From NCBI RefSeq assembly GCF_001426705.1, contig NZ_LMFC01000001.1, forward strand, positions 1,579,355 through 1,643,354: a stretch of DNA of 64,000 nucleotides, read 5' to 3'. Position 1 is the stretch's first letter, and every line of letters begins with the position of its first letter. The DNA comes from Cellulomonas sp. Root485. GTDB taxonomy: Bacteria > Actinomycetota > Actinomycetes > Actinomycetales > Cellulomonadaceae. Below the pieces are notes generated by a model. The model did no database searches and had not been told where the DNA came from. It saw only the letters and a program-made list of their open reading frames with translations. Shown in pieces: positions 26,995 to 37,468 of this stretch. The position numbers and the translations under genes are program-made.

Positions 26995-27861
26995 TCAGGC
27001 GGCGTCGCCACGGGCGACGAGCTCACGTGCCAGCTGACGGTAGGCCGCCGCACCCGAGTGCGTCGGCGCGTAGGTGGTGATCGGCTCCGCGGCGACGGTG
27101 GCGTCGGGGAACTTGACGGTGCGGCTGATGACCGTGTGCAGCAGGGTGTCGCCGAACGCCTCGCTGACGCGCGCGACGACCTCACGGGCGTGCAGGGTCC
27201 GCGGGTCGTACATGGTGGCCAGGATGCCGTCGACCTCGAGACGCGGGTTCAGCCGGTCGCGCACCTTCTCGATGGTCTCCACCAGCAGCGCGACCCCGCG
27301 CAGCGCGAAGAACTCGCACTCCAACGGGATGAGCACGCCGTGCGCGGCGGTCAGCGCGTTGACCGTGAGCAGACCCAGCGACGGCTGGCAGTCGATCATC
27401 ACGACGTCGTAGTCGTCGAGGACCGGACGCAGCGTGCGGGCCAGCACCGACTCCCGGGCCACCTCACCGACCAGCTGCACCTCGGCCGCGGACAGGTCGA
27501 TGTTGGCGGGCAGCAGGTCCAGACCGGGGGTCGCGGTGTGCTGGATGAGCGAGTGGATGTCCGCGTCCCGCTCCATGAGCAGGTTGTAGACCGTGCGGTC
27601 CAGCTCGTGCGGGCTGATGCCCAGACCCACCGACGCAGCGCCCTGCGGGTCGAAGTCGACGATGAGCACCTTGCGGCCGTACTCCGCCAGCGCGGCGGCC
27701 AGGTTGATGGTGGTCGTCGTCTTGCCGACGCCGCCCTTCTGGTTGCACAGCGCGATCACCCGCGCCGGGCCGTGCGACGCCAGGGGTGGGGGCTCGGGGA
27801 ACGCGGGCATGGGCCGCCCGACGGCATCGAGCTGCGGGTCGGTCGTCTGCTGGCTCACCAC
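26995..27861 (-). CDS. ParA/Soj-family ATPase, 288 aa
   Basis: The protein has a deviant Walker A (C-N-Q-K-G-G-V-G-K-T-T-T), Walker A' (V-D-F-D-P-Q-G) and Walker B (V-V-M-I-D-C-Q-P-S-L-G), the ParA/MinD fold with nonspecific DNA binding. This copy belongs to the scpA-scpB operon, distinct from the parAB locus near the chromosome origin, and is often annotated as a Soj-like or chromosome-partitioning ATPase. Possible starts are TTG at 27870, GTG at 27861 and GTG at 27858; GTG 27861 is chosen but not proven. No parB is adjacent. Confidence 0.92.
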   Translation of the reverse strand: MVSQQTTDPQLDAVGRPMPAFPEPPPLASHGPARVIALCNQKGGVGKTTTTINLAAALAEYGRKVLIVDFDPQGAASVGLGISPHELDRTVYNLLMERDADIHSLIQHTATPGLDLLPANIDLSAAEVQLVGEVARESVLARTLRPVLDDYDVVMIDCQPSLGLLTVNALTAAHGVLIPLECEFFALRGVALLVETIEKVRDRLNPRLEVDGILATMYDPRTLHAREVVARVSEAFGDTLLHTVISRTVKFPDATVAAEPITTYAPTHSGAAAYRQLARELVARGDAA

Positions 27862-27925
27862 GCGGGACAACCTACCGGAGCAGGGCGCCGCATGGCCCCG
27901 CGACAGTCCGGTGCGCCGCTGATGC

Positions 27926-28867
27926 TCACCGTGCTCGCGGGTGGGAGGCCGCGACGACCTCGCGGAGGGTGTCCGGGGTCACGGTCGTGTACATCTGCGT
28001 CGTGGTCACCGAGGCGTGCCCGAGCAGCTCCTGGACCACCCGGACGTCGGCGCCCCCGGCGAGCAGGTGCGTGGCGAACGAGTGCCGCAGGGTGTGCGGT
28101 GAGATGTGCTCGGCCTCCGCCAGCCCGGCACGTCCCGCAGCCACCCGCAGCACTGCCCACGCGCTCTGCCGGCTGAGCCGCGCGCCACGCGTGTTGAGGA
28201 ACACCCCCGGCGACCCGTGCTCGCTCCCCACGGCCAGCGCGGGCCGCGCCCGGGCCAGGTACGCCTCCACGGCCTCGAGCGCGAACGCGCCCAGCGGCAC
28301 CATGCGCTCCTTGCTGCCCTTGCCGACCAGCCGGACGGTCGCCCGCCCAGGGGTGCGGTCCACGTCGTCGACGTCGAGACCCACCGCCTCCGAGATGCGG
28401 GCGCCCGTGCCGTAGACGAGCTCGAGGAGCGCCCGGTCGCGCAGCGGGACGGGACCGTCTCCCTCGCCGGCGGCGTCCAGCAGCCGTTCGACGTCCGCCA
28501 CGGAGATCGCCTTCGGCAGCCGCTTGGGCTGGGCCGGGGGCCTGACGGCACGGGCGGGGTCGAGACCTGTCGCACCGTCGAGGAGGAGGAACTTGTGCCA
28601 CCCGCGCACCGCCACGACGGTTCGCGCCGCGGACGAGGCGGACAGCGCGGTGCGCCCGTCGGAGCCGGAGCGCACGGCGGCCACGAAGTCCTCGACGTCC
28701 TCCTCGGCGACGTCGGCGGGCGTCGAGCAGCCGCGCGACTCGAGGTAGGCGGTGTACCGGGTCAGGTCGCGGCGGTACGCCAGCAGCGTGTTCGCGGACA
28801 GTCCGCGGTCGACCGTCAGGTGCGCGAGGTACAGCTCGAGCGCCGACTGGAGCACGGCCCGGTTCAC
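27926..28867 (-). CDS. xerD: Site-specific tyrosine recombinase XerD, 313 aa
   Basis: XerD resolves chromosome dimers at dif. The N-terminal SAM-like core-binding domain ([16 protein letters not shown]) is followed by the catalytic domain with Arg in G-A-R-I-S-E-A-V, Lys in G-K-G-S-K-E-R, H-x-x-R in [10 protein letters not shown], His in L-L-G-H-A-S and the nucleophilic Tyr in Q-M-Y-T. The length and position next to the scpAB/parA segment fit a chromosomal XerD rather than a phage integrase. GTG start at 28867. Confidence 0.93.
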   Translation of the reverse strand: MNRAVLQSALELYLAHLTVDRGLSANTLLAYRRDLTRYTAYLESRGCSTPADVAEEDVEDFVAAVRSGSDGRTALSASSAARTVVAVRGWHKFLLLDGATGLDPARAVRPPAQPKRLPKAISVADVERLLDAAGEGDGPVPLRDRALLELVYGTGARISEAVGLDVDDVDRTPGRATVRLVGKGSKERMVPLGAFALEAVEAYLARARPALAVGSEHGSPGVFLNTRGARLSRQSAWAVLRVAAGRAGLAEAEHISPHTLRHSFATHLLAGGADVRVVQELLGHASVTTTQMYTTVTPDTLREVVAASHPRAR

Positions 28868-28878
28868 GCGTCTGCCGC

Positions 28879-29919
28879 TCAGAACGGCAGGAACACGTCC
28901 ACCGCGATCGCGACGGACAGCAGCGTGAGGTACGTGATCGATGCGTGGAACACGCTCATCGCGCGCAGCTTGCCGGCCTCCGGGTGCTCCGCGCGGCGCA
29001 GCAGCCCGATGCACGCCCAGAGGAACCAGAGGCCCAGGGCCAGGGCGACGACGCCGTACACCCAGGTCATGCCCTGCACGGGGACCAGCAGCAGCGAGCA
29101 GGCGATCATCGCGACCGTGTACGCGATCATCTCGCGGGCGACCTTGGTGTCCTTGGCCACGACCGGCAGCATCGGGACGCCGGCGGCGGCGTAGTCGCGG
29201 CGGAACTTCATCGACAGCGGCCAGTAGTGCGGCGGCGTCCAGAAGAAGATGACCCCGAACAGCAGCACCGCGGTCCAGGAGAGGCCCCCGGTGACCGCGG
29301 ACCAGCCGATGAGCACGGGCATGCACCCGGCCGCGCCACCCCAGACGATGTTCTGCGGGGTGCGCCGCTTGAGGATCATCGTGTAGCCCACGACGTAGAT
29401 GAGGATCGCTGCCGCCGTCAGCCAGGCCGACGCCGGGTTCACCACGAGGGCGAGCCACGCCAGCGACAGCACGCCGAGTGCGAGACCGAAGATCAGGGCC
29501 GCCCGCGGGCTGACCTCGCCGGTGACGATCGGTCGCCGCTTGGTGCGGTTCATGATCTTGTCGATGTCGCGGTCGAGGTAGCAGTTCAGGACGTTGGCAG
29601 AGCCGGCTGCGGCCGCACCGCCGACGAGCGTCGCGACGACCAGCCCGAAGCTGGGGAAGCCGCCCTGCGCCAGGATCATCGTCGGGAGCGTGGTGACCAG
29701 CAGCAGCTCGATCACGCGCGGCTTCGTCAGCGCGATGTACGGGCCGACCGTCCGACGCAGCCGGGACAGCGGACCACTCGGCGCGACGGCCAGCGTCGTG
29801 TCAGGAGCACCCGGGGTCGACGCGGAGGACGCTCCGGCGTCGTCGACTGACAGGGGGCTGCTGAGGCGCACGCGCTGCGATTCCGTTCGTGTTCCGGCGG
29901 GGGTGGTTCGCGCAGCCAT
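28879..29919 (-). CDS. ctaB: Protoheme IX farnesyltransferase, 346 aa
   Basis: CtaB adds a farnesyl chain to heme b to make heme o, the precursor of heme a in cytochrome oxidase. The UbiA-type motif N-C-Y-L-D-R-D-I-D (N-x-x-x-D-x-x-x-D) is near residue 110, followed by R-R-P. A second motif, [12 protein letters not shown], is present, with about eight to nine membrane segments. A 45-residue N-terminal extension precedes the first helix. ATG at 29919 is chosen. It diverges from the transketolase gene, the usual actinobacterial arrangement. Confidence 0.94.
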   Translation of the reverse strand: MAARTTPAGTRTESQRVRLSSPLSVDDAGASSASTPGAPDTTLAVAPSGPLSRLRRTVGPYIALTKPRVIELLLVTTLPTMILAQGGFPSFGLVVATLVGGAAAAGSANVLNCYLDRDIDKIMNRTKRRPIVTGEVSPRAALIFGLALGVLSLAWLALVVNPASAWLTAAAILIYVVGYTMILKRRTPQNIVWGGAAGCMPVLIGWSAVTGGLSWTAVLLFGVIFFWTPPHYWPLSMKFRRDYAAAGVPMLPVVAKDTKVAREMIAYTVAMIACSLLLVPVQGMTWVYGVVALALGLWFLWACIGLLRRAEHPEAGKLRAMSVFHASITYLTLLSVAIAVDVFLPF

Positions 29920-30190
29920 GCTACGGCCTGTGCCTGCGCCAGGGCGCGACGCGGACGTCGGATCGCCGGGCCGCGCGTGTGAGATCGGTCGCTCCGCCGC
30001 GTGATGGTCACGCCCGGCATCCCGACCCAGGTGCGCTATAAGGTCGGTTCGCACGGTCCGACGACCGCCGTGACGGCGTGACGTCCCACTTGCCCGGCAT
30101 CCGACGCGGATGTCGTTTCATCTCGAAATCACGTCGAAGATCTCGTCCGACACGACACCCGGACCCCTGCCCGGGTGGAAATGAGGTTCG
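29920..30190. promoter_or_regulatory. Divergent promoter region between ctaB and tkt
   Basis: The 271 bases hold no gene. A TATAAG at 30037-30042, readable as TTATAG-like on the other strand, is a candidate -10 element, but no convincing -35 box was found for either direction. AT-richer sequence near 30115-30140 may be the tkt upstream region. GAGG four bases before the tkt GTG is a weak ribosome binding site. Confidence 0.35.
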
Positions 30191-32362
30191 GTGAACGCGA
30201 AGGCTCCCCTGGCTGAGACGGTCGGCTGGACAGACCTCGACCTGCGGGCGGTGGACACGGTCCGTGTCCTGGCCGCCGACGCGGTCGAGAAGGTGGGCAA
30301 CGGCCACCCGGGGACGGCGATCAGCCTCGCCCCCGCGGCCTACCTGCTCTACCAGAACGTGCTCCGGCACGACCCGGCGGACCCGCACTGGCTGGGCCGC
30401 GACCGGTTCGTCCTGTCCGCGGGCCACTCCAGCCTGACGCAGTACATCCAGCTCTACCTCGCGGGCTTCGGCCTGGAGATCGAGGACCTGGAGGCTCTGC
30501 GGACCTGGGGCTCGAAGACCCCGGGACACCCGGAGTACCGGCACACGACCGGGGTCGAGATCACCACCGGGCCGCTCGGCCAGGGCCTCGCCTCGGCTGT
30601 CGGCTTCGCGATGGCGGCGCGACGCGAGCGGGGCCTGTTCGACCCTGAGGCCGCGCCGGGCACCAGCCCGTTCGACCACCACGTCTACGTCATCGCCTCC
30701 GACGGCGACCTGCAGGAGGGCGTGACCAGCGAGGCGTCGTCCATCGCGGGCACCCAGGAGCTCGGCAACCTCATCGTGCTGTGGGACGACAACCACATCT
30801 CGATCGAGGGCGACACGGAGATCGCGTTCACCGAGGACGTGGTGGCGCGGTACGAGGCGTACGGCTGGCACGTGCAGTTCGTCGACTGGACCGGCGGCCC
30901 GGACGGGTACCGCGAGGACGTCGACGCCCTGCACGCCGCGATCGAGGCGGCCAAGGCCGTCACCGACCGCCCGTCGTTCATCGGCCTGCGCACGCTCATC
31001 GCGTGGCCGACGCCGAGCAAGACCAATGACCACTCCTCGCACGGCTCGAAGCTCGGTGGCGACGCCATCCGTGGCCTGAAGGAGCTGCTCGGGTTCGACC
31101 CCGAGAAGACGTTCGAGGTCGCCCCCGAGGTCCTGGCGCACACGCGTGGGCTCTCGGCGCGCACCGCCGCGGCGAAGGCGGAGTGGCAGAGCGCGTACGA
31201 CGCGTGGCACGCCGCCAACCCCGAGAACGCCGCACTGCTCGACCGGCTCGTCGCCGGTGAGCTGCCCGACGGCTGGACCGAGTCGCTGCCCGTCTTCCCC
31301 GCGGGCAAGGCGGTCGCCACCCGCGCGGCCTCGGGCGAGGTGCTCAGCGCGCTCGCGCCCGTGCTGCCCGAGCTGTGGGGCGGCTCGGCCGACCTCGCAG
31401 GCTCGAACAACACCACGATGAAGGGCGAGCCGTCCTTCATCCCCGCCAAGCGCTCGACGCACGAGTTCGCGGGCGACCAGTTCGGCCGCACGCTGCACTT
31501 CGGCATCCGCGAGCACGCGATGGGCGCGATCCTGTCGGGCATCCGGCTGCACGGTCTGACCCGGCCCTACGGCGGGACGTTCTTCACGTTCAGCGACTAC
31601 ATGCGCGGCTCGGTCCGCCTCGCGTCGCTGATGGGCGTGCCCGCCATCTACGTGTGGACGCACGACTCCATCGGCCTGGGTGAGGACGGACCCACGCACC
31701 AGCCGATCGAGCACCTCGCCGCCGTCCGTGCGATCCCCGGCCTGACGATCGTCCGCCCGGCCGACGCCAACGAGACCGCCGCGGCGTGGGGCGCGATCCT
31801 CGAGCACACCGACGGCCCGGTCGGCCTCATCCTCACGCGCCAGAACGTCCCGACGTTCCCGCGCGGCGAGGACGGGTTCGCCACGACCGACGGGGTGGCG
31901 CGGGGCGCGTACGTCCTGCTCGAGGCGAGCAGCGGCACGCCCGACGTCATCCTCATCGGCACCGGGTCCGAGGTGCAGGTCGCCGTCGCCGCCCGCGAGA
32001 CGCTCGAGGCGGCCGGTGTCGCGACGCGCGTCGTCTCGGCGCCGTCGTTGGAGTGGTTCGCGGAGCAGGACGAGGAGTACCGCGAGTCCGTGCTCCCGTC
32101 GTCGGTGCGTGCACGCGTCTCCGTCGAGGCGGGCATCGCACTGTCGTGGCACAAGCTCGTCGGCGACGCCGGCCGCTCGGTCTCGATCGAGCACTACGGC
32201 GCGTCGGCCGATGCCGAGACGCTCTTCCGCGAGTTCGGCTTCACGCCGGAGGCCGTGGTCGCGGCCGCGCACGAGTCCATCGCGGCGGCCCGCGGCGGCG
32301 TGGGTCCGGCTAACACACCCGCCGTGCCCACGGAGAGCGGGACGGGCGACCAGCAGGTCTGA
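30191..32362 (+). CDS. tkt: Transketolase, 723 aa
   Basis: Transketolase moves two-carbon units between sugars in the pentose phosphate pathway using thiamine diphosphate. The ThDP motif starts S-D-G-D-L-Q-E-G and ends with W-D-D-N. Also seen are G-N-G-H-P-G-T near residue 36, H-S-S-L-T-Q-Y, the pyrimidine-domain stretch S-D-Y-M-R-G-S-V-R and D-S-I-G-L-G-E-D-G-P-T-H-Q-P with the substrate-binding His. A short Ser/Thr tail follows the last domain. It is the first gene of the tkt-tal-zwf-opcA-pgl operon. Confidence 0.97.
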   Translation: MNAKAPLAETVGWTDLDLRAVDTVRVLAADAVEKVGNGHPGTAISLAPAAYLLYQNVLRHDPADPHWLGRDRFVLSAGHSSLTQYIQLYLAGFGLEIEDLEALRTWGSKTPGHPEYRHTTGVEITTGPLGQGLASAVGFAMAARRERGLFDPEAAPGTSPFDHHVYVIASDGDLQEGVTSEASSIAGTQELGNLIVLWDDNHISIEGDTEIAFTEDVVARYEAYGWHVQFVDWTGGPDGYREDVDALHAAIEAAKAVTDRPSFIGLRTLIAWPTPSKTNDHSSHGSKLGGDAIRGLKELLGFDPEKTFEVAPEVLAHTRGLSARTAAAKAEWQSAYDAWHAANPENAALLDRLVAGELPDGWTESLPVFPAGKAVATRAASGEVLSALAPVLPELWGGSADLAGSNNTTMKGEPSFIPAKRSTHEFAGDQFGRTLHFGIREHAMGAILSGIRLHGLTRPYGGTFFTFSDYMRGSVRLASLMGVPAIYVWTHDSIGLGEDGPTHQPIEHLAAVRAIPGLTIVRPADANETAAAWGAILEHTDGPVGLILTRQNVPTFPRGEDGFATTDGVARGAYVLLEASSGTPDVILIGTGSEVQVAVAARETLEAAGVATRVVSAPSLEWFAEQDEEYRESVLPSSVRARVSVEAGIALSWHKLVGDAGRSVSIEHYGASADAETLFREFGFTPEAVVAAAHESIAAARGGVGPANTPAVPTESGTGDQQV

Positions 32363-32428
32363 GTCTGGACGGGCGCGTCGGCCCCGGTCACCCCGGGGCC
32401 GACGCGCAGGAGAAGGGGATCGATCGAC

Positions 32429-33571
32429 ATGGCACCGAGCAGCACCCCTCTGGCACGGCTGGCTGACGCCGGCGTCGCGATCTGGCTCGACGACCTCTCG
32501 CGTGAACGCCTGCGCACGGGGAACCTCGCCGAGCTCGTCTCCGCGAAGGGCGTCGTCGGCGTGACGACCAACCCGTCCATCTTCGCGAGCGCGCTCGCGA
32601 AGGGCGACGCCTACGACGAGCAGCTGCGCGAGCTCGCCGCGGACGGAGCCGACGTGGACGCGGCGGTCTTCCGCATCACCACGGACGACGTCCGGCAGGC
32701 GGCCGACGTCCTGCGTCCCGTCTACGACGCCACCGGCGGCGTGGACGGCCGCGTCTCCATCGAGGTCGATCCCCGCCTCGCCAAGGACACCGACGGGACG
32801 ATCGCCTCCGCGAAGTCCTTGTGGTCCACGGTCGACCGGCCGAACGTCTTCATCAAGATCCCGGCCACCCGCGAAGGGCTCCCGGCGATCACCGCGGTCC
32901 TCGCGGAGGGCATCAGCGTCAACGTCACCCTGATCTTCTCGCTCGAGCGGTACGGCGAGGTCCTCGACGCGTTCCAGAGCGGGTTGGAGCAGGCGCGCGC
33001 GAACAGGCACGACCTGGCGCCCATCGCGTCGGTCGCCTCCTTCTTCGTCTCGCGCGTCGACACCGCGATCGATCCTCGGCTCGACGCGATCGGCACGCCG
33101 GAGGCTGCCGCCCTGCGCGGACAGGCCGCCATCGCCAACGCCCGCCTCGCGTTCGGGCTCTACCAGGACGTCGTCGCCAACGAGCGCTGGAAGGCGCTGT
33201 CCGCCGCGGGCGCTCACCCGCAGCGGCCGCTGTGGGCGTCCACGGGTGTGAAGGACAAGGCGTACCCCGACACCCTGTACGTCGACGAGCTGGTGGTGTC
33301 CGGCGTCGTCAACACCATGCCCGAGGCCACGCTGAACGCGGTCGCGGACCACGGCGGCGACGGCCGCGACACGGTCACCGGGACGCGCCAGGAGTCGGAG
33401 GCCGTCATCGAGGGTCTGCGAGCGGTGGGCATCGACATCGATCAGGTGACCGAGCAGCTGGAGGTCGAGGGCGTGGACAAGTTCACGGCGAGCTGGGGAG
33501 AGCTGCTCGGCACCGTCGCCGACGGTCTTGCCGGTGCTGCCGAGCAGAACGCCGCCGGGGACGCCAAGTGA
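32429..33571 (+). CDS. tal: Transaldolase, 380 aa
   Basis: Transaldolase transfers dihydroxyacetone between sugar phosphates. The N-terminal signature G-V-T-T-N-P-S-I-F is near residue 45 and the Schiff-base lysine lies in N-V-F-I-K-I-P-A-T. This is the long actinobacterial form (about 370 residues). ATG at 32429 follows a purine-rich AGGAGAAGGGG. Its stop overlaps the zwf start (GTGA). Confidence 0.96.
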   Translation: MAPSSTPLARLADAGVAIWLDDLSRERLRTGNLAELVSAKGVVGVTTNPSIFASALAKGDAYDEQLRELAADGADVDAAVFRITTDDVRQAADVLRPVYDATGGVDGRVSIEVDPRLAKDTDGTIASAKSLWSTVDRPNVFIKIPATREGLPAITAVLAEGISVNVTLIFSLERYGEVLDAFQSGLEQARANRHDLAPIASVASFFVSRVDTAIDPRLDAIGTPEAAALRGQAAIANARLAFGLYQDVVANERWKALSAAGAHPQRPLWASTGVKDKAYPDTLYVDELVVSGVVNTMPEATLNAVADHGGDGRDTVTGTRQESEAVIEGLRAVGIDIDQVTEQLEVEGVDKFTASWGELLGTVADGLAGAAEQNAAGDAK

Positions 33572-35109
33572 GCCCCAGCAAGGTCTCCGCCGGGCACAAC
33601 CCCCTGCGCGACCCCCGCGACCGTCGCCTGCCGCGGATCGCCGGCCCCTGCGGTCTGGTCATCTTCGGCGTCACGGGCGACCTCGCCCGCAAGAAGCTGA
33701 TGCCCGCGGTGTACGACCTCACCAACCGCGGCCTGCTCCCGCCCGGCTTCGCCCTCACCGGGTTCGCCCGGCGCGACTGGGCGCGGCAGGACTTCGAGCA
33801 GATCGTGCACGACTCGGTCAAGGAGCACGCCCGCACCCCGTTCCGTGAGGCGACGTGGCGCCAGCTCTCCGAGGGCATCCGGTTCGTGCAGGGCACGTTC
33901 GACGACGACGACGCCTTCGACCGGCTCCGTGAGACTGTCGAAGAGCTCGACACCTCCCGCGGGACCGGCGGCAACCACGCGTTCTACCTCTCGGTGCCGC
34001 CGAGCGCCTTCCCCGTCGTCTGCAAGCAGCTGGCACGCTCGGGGCTGTCGCAGCCTCAGGACGGCACCTGGCGCCGCGTGGTCATCGAGAAGCCGTTCGG
34101 GCACGACCTGGCCAGCGCCCGCGAGCTCAACGAGATCGTCTCGACCGTGTTCCGGCCGGACGACATCTTCCGGATCGACCACTACCTCGGCAAGGAGACG
34201 GTCCAGAACCTCCTTGCCCTGCGCTTCGCCAACCAGCTCTACGAGCCCATCTGGAACGCCAACTACGTCGACCACGTGCAGATCACCATGGCCGAGGACA
34301 TCGGCATCGGCGGACGCGCGGGGTACTACGACGGCATCGGCGCGGCCCGCGACGTCATCCAGAACCACCTGCTCCAGCTCCTCGCCCTGACGGCGATGGA
34401 GGAGCCGGCATCGTTCGAGGCGTCCAGCCTGACCGCCGAGAAGATCAAGGTGCTCTCCGCCGTGCGCCTGCCCCGGGAGATCGGCAAGCACACGGCCCGC
34501 GGCCAGTACGCGGCCGGGTGGCAGGGCGGCGAGAAGGTCGTCGGCTACCTCGAGGAGGAGGGCTTCAACCCGGAGTCCACCACCGAGACGTTCGCCGCGA
34601 TCCGGGTCGACATCGACAACCGCCGGTGGGCCGGGGTGCCGTTCTACCTGCGCACGGGCAAGCGACTCGGCCGCCGCGTCACCGAGATCGCCGTGGTGTT
34701 CAAGCGCGCGCCGCACCTCCCGTTCGAGTCGACCGCCACGGAGGAGCTGGGCAAGAACGCCCTGGTCATCCGGGTGCAGCCCGACGAGGGCGTGACCCTG
34801 CGGTTTGGCGCCAAGGTGCCGGGCACGGCCATGGAGGTCCGGGACGTCACGATGGACTTCGGCTACGGACATGCGTTCACCGAGTCGTCCCCCGAGGCGT
34901 ACGAGCGCCTCATCCTCGACGTGCTGCTGGGCGACCCGCCGCTCTTCCCCCGCCACGAGGAGGTCGAGCTGTCCTGGAAGGTGCTCGACCCGATCACCGA
35001 GTACTGGGCGGGCAAGGGCAAGCCGGAGGAGTACCGCTCCGGCACCTGGGGTCCGGAGTCCGCGGACAAGATGATGGCCCGCGACGGGCGAGTCTGGAGA
35101 CGGCCATGA
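33568..35109 (+). CDS. zwf: Glucose-6-phosphate 1-dehydrogenase, 513 aa
   Basis: Zwf oxidises glucose 6-phosphate to 6-phosphogluconolactone, making NADPH. The coenzyme motif [13 protein letters not shown] is near residue 30 and the active-site signature R-I-D-H-Y-L-G-K-E near 205. The length fits the family. Coupled by four-base overlaps to tal upstream and opcA downstream. Confidence 0.97.
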   Translation: MSPSKVSAGHNPLRDPRDRRLPRIAGPCGLVIFGVTGDLARKKLMPAVYDLTNRGLLPPGFALTGFARRDWARQDFEQIVHDSVKEHARTPFREATWRQLSEGIRFVQGTFDDDDAFDRLRETVEELDTSRGTGGNHAFYLSVPPSAFPVVCKQLARSGLSQPQDGTWRRVVIEKPFGHDLASARELNEIVSTVFRPDDIFRIDHYLGKETVQNLLALRFANQLYEPIWNANYVDHVQITMAEDIGIGGRAGYYDGIGAARDVIQNHLLQLLALTAMEEPASFEASSLTAEKIKVLSAVRLPREIGKHTARGQYAAGWQGGEKVVGYLEEEGFNPESTTETFAAIRVDIDNRRWAGVPFYLRTGKRLGRRVTEIAVVFKRAPHLPFESTATEELGKNALVIRVQPDEGVTLRFGAKVPGTAMEVRDVTMDFGYGHAFTESSPEAYERLILDVLLGDPPLFPRHEEVELSWKVLDPITEYWAGKGKPEEYRSGTWGPESADKMMARDGRVWRRP

Positions 35110-36023
35110 TCATCGAGATGCCCGACACGACGACGCGCGACATCAACAAGCGCCTGCTCAAGGAGCGTGACGAGGGCGGCGCGATCGCCCTGGGACGCGT
35201 CCTCACGCTCATCATCTCGGTGGGCGACCGGGACCCCGACGAGGCGATCGACGCGGCGAACGACGCCAGCCGCGAGCACCCGTGCCGCGTCATCGTCATC
35301 GCGAACGACACCAAGGACCGCGCCTCCAACCTGGACGCGCAGATCCGGCTCGGCGGTGACGCCGGCGCCAGCGAGGTGCTGGTGCTGCGGCCGTCCGGTC
35401 AGCTGGAGCGGCACCTGGACACCCTCGTCATCCCGCTGCTCCTCCCGGACGCGCCCATCGTCACCTGGTGGCCGTACGAGATCCCGGAGAACCCCGCCGA
35501 GCATCCTCTGGGGCGCATGGCCGCACGACGGATCACGGACACGACGCAGTGCGCCAGGCCGAACGCAGCGCTCCGGAAGCTCGCGGCGTCGCACACGGAC
35601 GGTGACACCGACCTGGCGTGGACGCGCGCGACCCTGTGGCGTGGCCTCATCGCGGCGACGCTCGACCAGCCCCCGTACGAGCAGGTGCACAAGGCCGTCG
35701 TCGTCGGCGAGAGCACCCACCCGTCGGTCGACCTGATGGCCGCGTGGCTCGCGTACGCCCTGAAGTGCCCTGTCGAGATCGAGCGCATCAAGGACGCGCC
35801 CGCGATCACGCAGGTGCGGCTGGAGCGGACGTCGGGCGACATCGTGCTCGACCGCCCGGACGGCAAGACGGCCGCGCTGCGTCAGCCCGACCAGCCGGAG
35901 CACCGGATCGCTCTCCCGATCAGGCAGCTGCGCGAGTGCCTGGCCGAGGAGCTGCGGCGGCTCGACGCGGACGAGGTCTACGGCGAGGTGCTGCAGAAGG
36001 GCCTGTCGAGGATCGACGCATGA
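35106..36023 (+). CDS. opcA: Glucose-6-phosphate dehydrogenase assembly protein OpcA, 305 aa
   Basis: OpcA binds and allosterically activates Zwf; in actinobacteria it is encoded directly after zwf, as here. The protein has the family start (I-I-E-M-P-D-T-T), a conserved W-W-P-Y-E-I-P segment, and length typical of the family. ATG overlaps the zwf stop (ATGA), and its own stop overlaps the pgl start (ATGA). Confidence 0.95.
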   Translation: MIIEMPDTTTRDINKRLLKERDEGGAIALGRVLTLIISVGDRDPDEAIDAANDASREHPCRVIVIANDTKDRASNLDAQIRLGGDAGASEVLVLRPSGQLERHLDTLVIPLLLPDAPIVTWWPYEIPENPAEHPLGRMAARRITDTTQCARPNAALRKLAASHTDGDTDLAWTRATLWRGLIAATLDQPPYEQVHKAVVVGESTHPSVDLMAAWLAYALKCPVEIERIKDAPAITQVRLERTSGDIVLDRPDGKTAALRQPDQPEHRIALPIRQLRECLAEELRRLDADEVYGEVLQKGLSRIDA

Positions 36024-37468
36024 CCCGCGACGTCGTCGTCCACCCGGACGCCCGGATCCTGGCCGAGTCGGTCGCTGCGCGGCTGCTCACCCACCTGGTC
36101 GACGTCCAGTCGCACCGCTCCCCCGTCCACGTCGTGCTGACCGGGGGCACGGTCGGCATCGCGTCGCTCGAGGCCGTCGCGGCGAGCCCGGTGCGGGACG
36201 CGGTCGACTGGTCGGGCGTACACCTGTGGTGGGGCGACGAGCGGTTCCTCCCCGCGGGAGACCCGGACCGCAACGAGACCCAGGCCCGCGGCGCCCTCAT
36301 CGACGCGCTCGGCGACGCCCTGCCGGCCGAGAACGTGCACGCGATGCCCGCGCTGAGCGACGACGTCCCGACGCCCGAGGCGTCCGCGGACGCCTACGGG
36401 GAGACCTTCGCGGCGGCCGGCTCCCCCGCCTTCGACGTGGTGCTGCTCGGCATGGGTCCGGACGGGCACGTCGCATCGCTCTTCCCAGGTCATGAGGCTC
36501 TCGCGGTGACCGGCCGTCCGACGGTCGGGGTGCACGGCTCCCCCAAGCCACCGCCCGAGCGCGTCTCGCTGACCTTCGACGCGATCCGCCAGGCCCGTGA
36601 GGTCTGGGTGGTCGCCGCCGGTGCGGAGAAGGCGCAGGCGGTCGCCTCCGCGCTCCGCGGCGCTCCCGTCGACACGACCCCGGCGGCCGGCGCGCTCGGC
36701 ACCGAGCGGACGCTCTGGCTCGTCGACATCGCGGCGACCGAGACGCTGGGCACGCCCGCCGCGCTCTCGACGACCGCGGCGGCCTTCCCGGCGGCTCCCG
36801 AGACCGCGTCCGAGCTCTGGACGCACGTCGACCACTACTTCTCCGTCCTCGCTCACGAGGACTCCGCGCTGGTCGACACCCGGCATGCTGCGACCGCCGG
36901 TGGGTTGCCGGACATCGCCGTCGCCCCCAACCAGGGCAAGCTGCTCCACCTGCTGGCGCAGGCGAGCGGTGCACGTCGGATCCTGGAGATCGGCACGCTC
37001 GGCGGGTACAGCACGCTCTGGCTCGCCCGTGCGCTGCCTGAGGGCGGCCGCCTGACGACGCTCGAGCTCGAGCCCGAGCACGCCCGGGTCGCGACCGAGT
37101 CGCTCTCCCGGGCCGGTGTCGGCGCGTCCGTGGACGTCCTCGTCGGGCCGGCGGCCCAGACGCTCGACAGCCTCATCGCCGAGGACACCGAACCGTACGA
37201 CCTGGTCTTCATCGACGCCGACAAGCAGTCGATCCCCCGCTACCTGGAGCAGAGCCTCGCCCTCACCCACCCGGGCTCGCTCGTCGTCGTCGACAACGTG
37301 GTCCGCGGCGGTGCCGTGATCCAGGCGGACCACGCCGACGAGCGCGTCCAGGGCGTCCGCGCCATGGTCGAGCTGCTCACCCGTCACCCCCGGTACGACG
37401 CCACGGTGGTGCAGACGGTCGGCGCCAAGGGATACGACGGCTTCGCTCTGCTCAGAGTGCTCGGTTAA
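36020..37468 (+). CDS. pgl: Fusion of 6-phosphogluconolactonase with a class I O-methyltransferase, 482 aa
   Basis: Residues 1 to about 245 are a DevB/Pgl lactonase: T-G-G-T-V-G-I near 42, W-G-D-E-R-F near 72, and G-M-G-P-D-G-H-V-A-S-L-F-P-G with the catalytic His. It hydrolyses 6-phosphogluconolactone, the product of zwf. Where Pgl should stop, the frame runs on through an Ala/Thr/Pro-rich linker (about 247-262) into a complete Methyltransf_3 (catechol O-methyltransferase-like) domain, with E-I-G-T-L-G-G-Y-S-T as SAM motif I near 322 and F-I-D-A-D-K near 398. Between the domains there is no in-frame ATG, GTG or TTG, so the second domain has no start of its own. The fusion is therefore as seen, unless a sequencing error removed a stop codon. 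The stop TAA shares bases with the convergent gene's stop. Confidence 0.85.
   Translation: MTRDVVVHPDARILAESVAARLLTHLVDVQSHRSPVHVVLTGGTVGIASLEAVAASPVRDAVDWSGVHLWWGDERFLPAGDPDRNETQARGALIDALGDALPAENVHAMPALSDDVPTPEASADAYGETFAAAGSPAFDVVLLGMGPDGHVASLFPGHEALAVTGRPTVGVHGSPKPPPERVSLTFDAIRQAREVWVVAAGAEKAQAVASALRGAPVDTTPAAGALGTERTLWLVDIAATETLGTPAALSTTAAAFPAAPETASELWTHVDHYFSVLAHEDSALVDTRHAATAGGLPDIAVAPNQGKLLHLLAQASGARRILEIGTLGGYSTLWLARALPEGGRLTTLELEPEHARVATESLSRAGVGASVDVLVGPAAQTLDSLIAEDTEPYDLVFIDADKQSIPRYLEQSLALTHPGSLVVVDNVVRGGAVIQADHADERVQGVRAMVELLTRHPRYDATVVQTVGAKGYDGFALLRVLG

Noticed and set aside
27926..28867. Tyrosine recombinase considered as a phage or island integrase
   Set aside because: Length, motifs and place beside parA-scpAB fit chromosomal XerD; it is also far from the tRNA-Pro site and on the core side.
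28106..29194. Plus-strand open frames opposite xerD and ctaB
   Set aside because: The minus-strand genes carry complete catalytic motifs; these are mirrors.
36780..36830. Separate start for the O-methyltransferase part
   Set aside because: No in-frame ATG, GTG or TTG exists between the lactonase end and the methyltransferase core, so one fused gene is reported.
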